This document shows positions 58,697-64,000 of a stretch of DNA of 64,000 nucleotides, piece by piece (within the stretch, counting starts at the first letter, position 1; each line of letters opens with the position of its first letter). The position numbers and the translations under genes were made by a program. The stretch is from Fibrella rubiginis. Lineage in GTDB: Bacteria > Bacteroidota > Bacteroidia > Cytophagales > Spirosomataceae. Under the pieces are notes generated by a model, which did not search any database, was not told the DNA's origin, and saw only the letters and a list, made by a program, of their open reading frames with translations. The DNA lies in NCBI RefSeq assembly GCF_017353185.1, contig NZ_JAFMYV010000005.1, positions 62,001 to 126,000 of the forward strand. Direction: 5' to 3'.

Positions 58697-61534
58697 ATGA
58701 CCGCGCCATTCGCCATTTTTCCGAAGCGCCACGCCTTCCTGATTGGGGCGCAGGCCTATACCGATCCGGGCGTTCGGACGTTGAAAACACCCGCGCAGGA
58801 CATTAAACTGATGGCCGGTGCGTTGGCCGCGTATGGTTACGAAATCCACAGCTACCCCGACCCCGACCACGCCACGTTTGTGCAGGCCATAGAAAGCATT
58901 GCCAGCCTGGACCCCGACGGTGAAGCCCAGATTGTGATTTACTATGCCGGTCACGGCGTAGCGCTGACGCAGCAACCCGCCGACGGCCCGCCCATCTACG
59001 GCGGCTACCTGCTCCCCGTAGATGCCCGCCGCGAACGGATGGCCGACACCGCCATTTCCATGCAATGGCTGGCCGATCAGGTGCTGCACCTGAACGGAAA
59101 ACAGGTGCTGCTCATTCTGGATTGCTGTTACGCCGGGGCGGTGCGGCAGGCAGCGGCGGGCTTTCGGGGGGCGTTTGAGACCGAGGCGGAAGAGACCATC
59201 AGTCAGGAAGATTTTGGGCATTTTACACGCTACCGCGCTAACCAGATCTTTACGTCGTCGGCGCATAACCAGCAGGCACTAGATCAGTACATTGGCAACG
59301 ACATTGGTGATGATCAGTTTGTTACGTCGCCTTTTGCTACGTTGCTGGCTCGTGCGTTGGGTGATGGCGAGGCCGACACCAACCACGATGGCATTGTTAC
59401 GATCAACGAATTACAGGACTACATCCAGCAACGGCTGGCAGCAGCGGCGGCTAGTCAGGACCACGAACAGACCTCGTGTCTGTTTGCGTTTTCGAGCCAC
59501 GAAGGCGGCGAGTTTGTGTTCCTGGCGCCATCATTCAACCCCGCCTCGCTGAGTACCCGGCAGCGCATCAATCCCTACAAAGGTCTGGACTCGTACAAAC
59601 CCGAAGACAGCACGTTTTTCTTTGGGCGCGACGAGGCCATCCGCGACCTGAACAAATTGCTCGACGCCACCAATTTTGTGGTGGTCGTGGGGGCGTCGGG
59701 AACGGGCAAATCGTCGCTGGTGATGGGGGGTATTCTGGGACCACGCAAACGGGCGGGGACTACCTACGCCATCATGCGGCCCGGCAAAACGCCGATGGTT
59801 GAACTGGCCAACGCCCTGAAAGATCCGCCCCCAGTGCTCCTGATCGACCAGATGGAAGAGCTGATTACGCAGGCTACAAACCGTTCCGACGACCAACTTA
59901 CAGTGTTTTTTGGCGAACTGACCCGTTTTCTGCAAAGCCCCGCCGGGGCGCAGACCAAGGTGATGGCCACGGTGCGGATTGAATTTGTGCCGCAGTTTAA
60001 CCCGCAGGAACGGTTCTGGAAAACCGCCACCCAGCAGTACACCATTCCGGTGCTGGACGTGGAGGCGCTGGAAGAAATCATTATACGGCCGGCCCTGCAA
60101 ACGGGTATGTTTTATTACCCCGAAAAGGAAACCGTAGCCCGCATCATCGAAGACTTCCGGCATTATCCCAACGCCCTGCCGCTGCTGTCGTTGGCCCTGA
60201 ATGAACTCTACGAAACAGCCAAAGACCGGCCCGAACGTACGATTTACGAGAAAGATTACGTGGGCATCGGGCAGATTCTGGAGGATAAAGCCGCCGCCAT
60301 CGTCGCGCCGTTTTCGGCCAGCATCGACTTTTTTCGTGATCTGCTGCTGCGGTTTGTGGCGTTCCAGGGTGGTGAATACGCCCGCCGGCGGGTGGGTACT
60401 AACGAACTGGATTTTGGTCCGCAACAACCTCTGTGCGACCAAATCCTGACCGCCATGACCGACAACCGACTGGTTTCCGGGCGCGACGTGAAGGCGGGCG
60501 ATGGGTATTACGAACTAACCCACGAAGCGCTGATTAACTCCTGGAGTACGTACCGGGGGTGGATTCGGGCGGCGGGACCGGCGCAGTTGGTGCAGCGTGA
60601 AAGCCTGACCGAAGCCAGTTCGCGCTATACATTATCAGGTCGTGACCGGGACGTGGCATGGGGTAGCACGGCGTTGCAAAATCTACTCCGGGCAAGCGGC
60701 CATCCGCCAAGGCGGGCATGGCTGTTGCGCACCTTTGCGGGACAGTTTGGGCGATTAACCTGGCTTACGGGCCCGGAAAGGGCTTTTCTACGAAGTAGCT
60801 TCGGTATTGTGCGGCAAAATAAGCTATCGCTGGTGGGGCTGGGTATGCTGATCCTGGCGGGCATTGGCGTGGTGCTTTTTCTGCAAAGTCAGGACGGCTA
60901 CGGGCGGTTACTGAGCAATGCCCGCTACGCCGAGTCGCGGAATGAATACCGGACGGCGCAACAGACCTACCTCGCCGCCGACACGCTGGCCAACCGCGAC
61001 CCGTTTCTGCGGACGGGCCGTCGGTTTCTGCGCGTCAACCCCGATTCGCTGCTGACGATGGCTGATCTGGCGAAACAGCGCGACCGGCTTTATTCGAAAC
61101 TATGCCTGCAACTGGAACAGGCCGACACGCTGGCTAACAATACCATACTGCTGTTGGGAAGTCGCAATGGCCTAACCAGCAACGGGATGGGCGTGGCGCA
61201 GGCGTGCCGGTCATTCGGGCAGTTTATTCAGACTGATGCGCTTTACCGTTCCCTCGACGACAGCCTGCACCAACCCCGCACCCGGAATCTGCTGGACGTG
61301 GGCACCATTGGGCGGCTTCAGAAGCGGGCGCAATTAGGCTATCAGGTCACGACGGTGTTGCGCGAAAACCTGCTGGCCACCTGCCGCGAAGTGCAGGAGG
61401 GCTATCAGCTAAACGGCCAACCCGACCTGGCAAAGCAGTATTTGAGCTTCGGCAACGCGCTGGAAACCTACGCCCGTACAATACACCATCGGCGGGAAGA
61501 AGCCATTGCCGGAACCTCGATGTATGATCGGTGA
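58697..61534 (+). CDS. Caspase-like peptidase / STAND NTPase / membrane protein
   Basis: 945 residues. Residues 1-275: C14 caspase domain with His86 in IYYAGHGVA and the Cys dyad 143-144 in LILDCCYAGA. Within it, DTNHDGIVTINE (227-238) fits an EF-hand calcium loop. Residues ~290-650: nSTAND-type NTPase with FFFGRDEAI, Walker A GASGTGKSS (332-340), Walker B VLLIDQMEEL (380-389) and the winged-helix-like ELTHEALINSWSTYRGW. One TM helix at about 708-730 (KLSLVGLGMLILAGIGVVLFL) places the helical, TPR-like C-terminus (731-945) outside. Bacterial caspase-STAND proteins often belong to defence or cell-death systems; that role is inferred. The stop codon lies in a 60-bp inverted repeat arm. Confidence 0.9.
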   Translation: MTAPFAIFPKRHAFLIGAQAYTDPGVRTLKTPAQDIKLMAGALAAYGYEIHSYPDPDHATFVQAIESIASLDPDGEAQIVIYYAGHGVALTQQPADGPPIYGGYLLPVDARRERMADTAISMQWLADQVLHLNGKQVLLILDCCYAGAVRQAAAGFRGAFETEAEETISQEDFGHFTRYRANQIFTSSAHNQQALDQYIGNDIGDDQFVTSPFATLLARALGDGEADTNHDGIVTINELQDYIQQRLAAAAASQDHEQTSCLFAFSSHEGGEFVFLAPSFNPASLSTRQRINPYKGLDSYKPEDSTFFFGRDEAIRDLNKLLDATNFVVVVGASGTGKSSLVMGGILGPRKRAGTTYAIMRPGKTPMVELANALKDPPPVLLIDQMEELITQATNRSDDQLTVFFGELTRFLQSPAGAQTKVMATVRIEFVPQFNPQERFWKTATQQYTIPVLDVEALEEIIIRPALQTGMFYYPEKETVARIIEDFRHYPNALPLLSLALNELYETAKDRPERTIYEKDYVGIGQILEDKAAAIVAPFSASIDFFRDLLLRFVAFQGGEYARRRVGTNELDFGPQQPLCDQILTAMTDNRLVSGRDVKAGDGYYELTHEALINSWSTYRGWIRAAGPAQLVQRESLTEASSRYTLSGRDRDVAWGSTALQNLLRASGHPPRRAWLLRTFAGQFGRLTWLTGPERAFLRSSFGIVRQNKLSLVGLGMLILAGIGVVLFLQSQDGYGRLLSNARYAESRNEYRTAQQTYLAADTLANRDPFLRTGRRFLRVNPDSLLTMADLAKQRDRLYSKLCLQLEQADTLANNTILLLGSRNGLTSNGMGVAQACRSFGQFIQTDALYRSLDDSLHQPRTRNLLDVGTIGRLQKRAQLGYQVTTVLRENLLATCREVQEGYQLNGQPDLAKQYLSFGNALETYARTIHHRREEAIAGTSMYDR

Positions 61535-61688
61535 TGGGGGGTTTACTGTTGCTTCGCGCTGGTCGCCCTTCGACAGGCTCAGGGTGACAGGGCACTAGAG
61601 CAATCTTCCTAACTTGATTCAACGCCATTGTCACCCTGAGCCTGTCGAAGGGCGACCAGCGCGAAGCAACAGTAAACCCCCCATCACC
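61530..61688. repeat. Perfect 60-bp inverted repeat between the caspase and WD40-like genes
   Basis: Arms at 61530-61589 and 61629-61688 are exact complements. Outer part GTTTACTGTTGCTTCGCGCT (the shared loop-side word) and inner part CCCTTCGACAGGCTCAGGGT, a word I know from intergenic repeats of many phyla. The left arm includes the caspase stop; the right arm ends just before the TTG start of the next gene. Confidence 0.98.
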
Positions 61689-64000
61689 TTGAAAACCCTC
61701 CTCTTCCTTCTCCTGGCCCCCTTCTTCGCGGTTGCCCAACAGACGGACAACCGGGAGAGCGCGGATTTCTGGACCACCAAAGGCGACCGGCAAATGATGG
61801 CGGGGCATTATGCTGAGGCGTATTCGGCGTTTCAACTGGCACGGAGCCTTGGTGCGCCTGACATGGCCGCGAAGATGGAACTGGCTAAAAAATACAATAT
61901 CAACAGCATTCAGTTTCGGGCGCTCCTTGCCGAAGCGCGGGTTCAGGCCGCCACTGACCCCACCCAAAGCCTGCGCCTGCTGGAATATGCCCACCAGAAA
62001 TTTCCGGATAGCACCTCGCTCCTGAAAGTTATTGGTGAGGTAGCCAACCAGCCCCAAAACTGGTATTACGCCCTCCGCGCCGACAGTATTCGGGCGTCGC
62101 CGACGTGTACGTACCTGCTGGCCCATAGCGACAAAAGCCGCCTCTATTACCGTCGGGGCGATTCGCTGACGCTGGTATACACGTTTTCGGAGCGGCCTCG
62201 AATTCATTTCTTCTCGCCCGACGAACGCTACCTGTTTGTGGCCACCGGCGAAACATGGCAGGGTAGTTTGATTGCCCTGCATGGCCCTAAAGTGGATTCG
62301 CCCCGGGCGTTTGGTGGGGCGGTCAGGAGCGTGCGGTTTTCGCCCAATACCAACCACGGGTCGTGGCTGCTGGTGAACCGCTACAACCGGGGGGCCTACC
62401 TCCACGACCTGCAAGCGGCTGACCCTACCGTGGGCCTGGCAAAATTTCCTGACAAGGATATGCACGAATGCCTGTTCTCGTCTGGCGGTCAATACCTGAC
62501 CACCCCAAAAGGACTGGTTGTGCTGGCCCCCCATCAGTTGCAGTTCATGAAGCCGATGGGTAGCCTTAGCTGGACCCGATATGGCAACTTTAAGGGCTAT
62601 TTTTCAGCCGACGACCGCCACCTGTTGCTGGTGGATCGTGCCGCGTTTATTGGTGCTCCCGAAAATGGCATATCGGACTTGGGGCTGACTTTATATGCCA
62701 TGACTACGGCTCAGGGCGATACCATACGACCACTACTGACCGGGCTGGGGGCTGTAGCACTGACACCCCGCCGCTTGTGGACGCCTTTTTCCAATGATGG
62801 GCGCTACCTGTTTACCAGCACCACCCAGCGGGGGGGTGGCGACATACGCTACTTCGACGGCAGCGGTTGGTCCCTGCTGCAACAAACGCGTGATGCCGCC
62901 CCAAAACCAGCCGACAGCCTGACGAAAGTGCAGCCGCAGTCAGTTCGTTTTTCGCCTACCAATCAGTTGCTTACGCTGGAAGAACAAGCCGAAAAAAAGG
63001 TGGTGGTCCGTTTGTGGCAACTCGACGGGCCGCATCAACGGCTAATCCATGAGTTCGACGGGAAAACGTCTATTCGTGAGGACGTTTTTTCGCCCGATGG
63101 CCATTACCTGCTGTCGCACCACACCAATGCTGATTACCTGTGGCGCATTGAATCCGATACGGTCATGCTGGTACACCAATTTGCCAAACCCGTTCGGCAA
63201 CCCAATGTACTCGACGAAAGCGGCTGGCCACTGGAATCGGCCTGGTTTTCGCCTAAAAGCGGGTATCTGATTACCTACAGTGGCGCCACCCAGGATGCCG
63301 ACAGCCTCTGGAAAATCGGTCCGTGCGGGCTGGTGCCGGTGTATGGTTTCAGCACACGACTTAAGGCAGGCAGCACCGTCTTTTCGCCCGACGAACGCTT
63401 GCTGATCACTGAAGGCAGCGGCATCCAACCCGCCATGGCCTGGCCCATTGCCGCACAAATTCCGCTGATCTCAGCCCAGTTGACGTCGGCTACCGAAGCC
63501 CTTTTTTCGCCGCAGGGCAATGTATTACTTACGCATAAGGCGTCGGCAGATGCGCAAAAGGCGGTCGGTACCCTTTGGCAAACGACAGACCAGCAACTGC
63601 ATCCGCTGCGGGCGGCCCTCACGTTAACAACGGTCAATAACTGCCAGTTTTCGCCCGACGGGCGCTACCTGATGGCCTCGGATGCAATGCAATGGGGCCA
63701 GGCCGAAACAGCCCTGTACCGGGTGAATACAGACCGGCTGGATTTACTCCGTCGCTACAGCACCAGTCAGCCACGTTTTATACTCTCAGAAGGTAATGTA
63801 CGGTTCGTCACCTACCAGACGGGCCTGTTTTCGCCCGATGGCCGCCAGTGGCTACAGACTAATCAGGAGTGGGCTGCGCCACCGGGAACACTGCCCAACG
63901 GAGCGGGCTTCCCCCCAGTCAGCCGCCCCGATTCGCTTTGGCAACTGGATAGGCCAACCCCGGCAACGCCTATCCAACTAGCCTACGGAAAAGCCAGCCG
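61689..64000 (+). CDS. Exported WD40-like beta-propeller protein (partial)
   Basis: Open to the window end, at least 770 residues. No ATG lies near the start; a TTG at 61689 opens a convincing signal peptide (KTLLFLLLAPFFAVAQ). A short helical part follows (TKGDRQMMAGHYAEAYSAFQLA, TPR-like), then at least nine WD-type blades marked by FSPDERYLF, FSPNTNHG, FSADDRHLL, FSPTNQLLT, FSPDGHYLL, FSPKSGYLI, FSPDERLLI, FSPDGRYLM and FSPDGRQW. Location would be periplasmic or surface. It probably works with the external domain of the caspase-STAND protein. The TTG abuts an inverted repeat, so the usual leader sequence is missing. C-terminus unseen. Confidence 0.82.
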   Translation, partial: MKTLLFLLLAPFFAVAQQTDNRESADFWTTKGDRQMMAGHYAEAYSAFQLARSLGAPDMAAKMELAKKYNINSIQFRALLAEARVQAATDPTQSLRLLEYAHQKFPDSTSLLKVIGEVANQPQNWYYALRADSIRASPTCTYLLAHSDKSRLYYRRGDSLTLVYTFSERPRIHFFSPDERYLFVATGETWQGSLIALHGPKVDSPRAFGGAVRSVRFSPNTNHGSWLLVNRYNRGAYLHDLQAADPTVGLAKFPDKDMHECLFSSGGQYLTTPKGLVVLAPHQLQFMKPMGSLSWTRYGNFKGYFSADDRHLLLVDRAAFIGAPENGISDLGLTLYAMTTAQGDTIRPLLTGLGAVALTPRRLWTPFSNDGRYLFTSTTQRGGGDIRYFDGSGWSLLQQTRDAAPKPADSLTKVQPQSVRFSPTNQLLTLEEQAEKKVVVRLWQLDGPHQRLIHEFDGKTSIREDVFSPDGHYLLSHHTNADYLWRIESDTVMLVHQFAKPVRQPNVLDESGWPLESAWFSPKSGYLITYSGATQDADSLWKIGPCGLVPVYGFSTRLKAGSTVFSPDERLLITEGSGIQPAMAWPIAAQIPLISAQLTSATEALFSPQGNVLLTHKASADAQKAVGTLWQTTDQQLHPLRAALTLTTVNNCQFSPDGRYLMASDAMQWGQAETALYRVNTDRLDLLRRYSTSQPRFILSEGNVRFVTYQTGLFSPDGRQWLQTNQEWAAPPGTLPNGAGFPPVSRPDSLWQLDRPTPATPIQLAYGKAS

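Noticed and set aside
1718..61688. CRISPR array or REP cluster as explanation of the repeats
   Set aside because: Each locus is a single hairpin, not a direct-repeat array with spacers, and the arms differ between loci.
61347..62534. 395-codon open frame on the minus strand
   Set aside because: It is antisense to the caspase tail, the inverted repeat and the WD40-like gene, which has a signal peptide and repeated FSPDG motifs on the plus strand.
1..64000. tRNA or rRNA genes
   Set aside because: No cloverleaf-like or rRNA-conserved stretch was recognised; a dedicated scan could still find one.

Overview
The window is a moderately GC-rich chromosomal segment that reads as a member of the phylum Bacteroidota, most likely order Cytophagales and close to the Spirosoma group. 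That placement is inferred from gene content, not from a marker-gene search. The signs are a type IX secretion C-terminal sorting domain, families common in that phylum (DUF4230, DUF4136, DUF3500, PorT-like barrels, long FtsX-type permeases), an ECF sigma factor coupled to a membrane-anchored barrel protein, a REC-kinase-REC-AraC hybrid regulator, and several TTTG / TAnnTTTG promoters.

Layout. 1-3.3 kb: the C-terminal end of a D-2-hydroxyacid dehydrogenase fused to an Fe-S module, then DUF4230 and YqgE/AlgH proteins. 3.3-6.1 kb: an FtsX-type permease with a sigma-54-type promoter and twin upstream palindromes. 6.1-10 kb: a small barrel protein, nuoA, two odd related genes (one frameshifted), nuoB and a 2-hydroxyacid dehydrogenase. 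10-14.3 kb: a Rieske / b561-like / YceI redox operon, and an ECF sigma factor with its barrel-fused partner. 14.5-23 kb: a DeoC-like aldolase, DASH cryptochrome, ExbB/ExbD, two MFS paralogues and a sterol-desaturase family protein. 23-30 kb: RNase R, LipB, a CPBP-like protein, GlpD and CrtZ. 30-36 kb: an AlbA_2 protein, then a MaoC / SDR / acyl-CoA dehydrogenase set and an AraC regulator. 36-50 kb: a T9SS cargo, DUF3500, APC permease, a low-complexity basic secreted protein, zinc-finger protein, AroB, GH20 hexosaminidase, AlkB, an MDR reductase, aquaglyceroporin, acyl-ACP thioesterase and DUF3050. 50-56 kb: a molybdopterin oxidoreductase, a ceramidase-like membrane protein, a second DUF3500 protein and lipoproteins. 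56-64 kb: a hybrid kinase, a caspase-STAND-membrane protein, and a secreted WD40-like protein that runs off the window.

Two things stand out. First, about two dozen gene boundaries hold a long inverted repeat with arms of about 10-81 bp. Arms fall into a handful of sequence dialects, match each other better within a locus than between loci, often supply the stop codon of the adjoining gene, and in several otherwise different dialects end at the loop with the same word (TTGCTTACGC or a close variant). This looks like a genome-wide family of boundary hairpins rather than ordinary terminators. Second, the 56.6-64 kb cluster has the parts of a membrane-spanning signal-to-protease device: a kinase/regulator, a caspase domain with intact His/Cys, an EF-hand-like loop and a STAND ATPase anchored in the membrane, and an exported beta-propeller-like partner. 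The rest is mainly housekeeping, lipid and redox metabolism. Three genes handle glycerol or its phosphate (glpF, glpD) or sit coupled to one (crtZ), and several act on acyl chains (MaoC, SDR, acyl-CoA dehydrogenase, thioesterase, AlkB).
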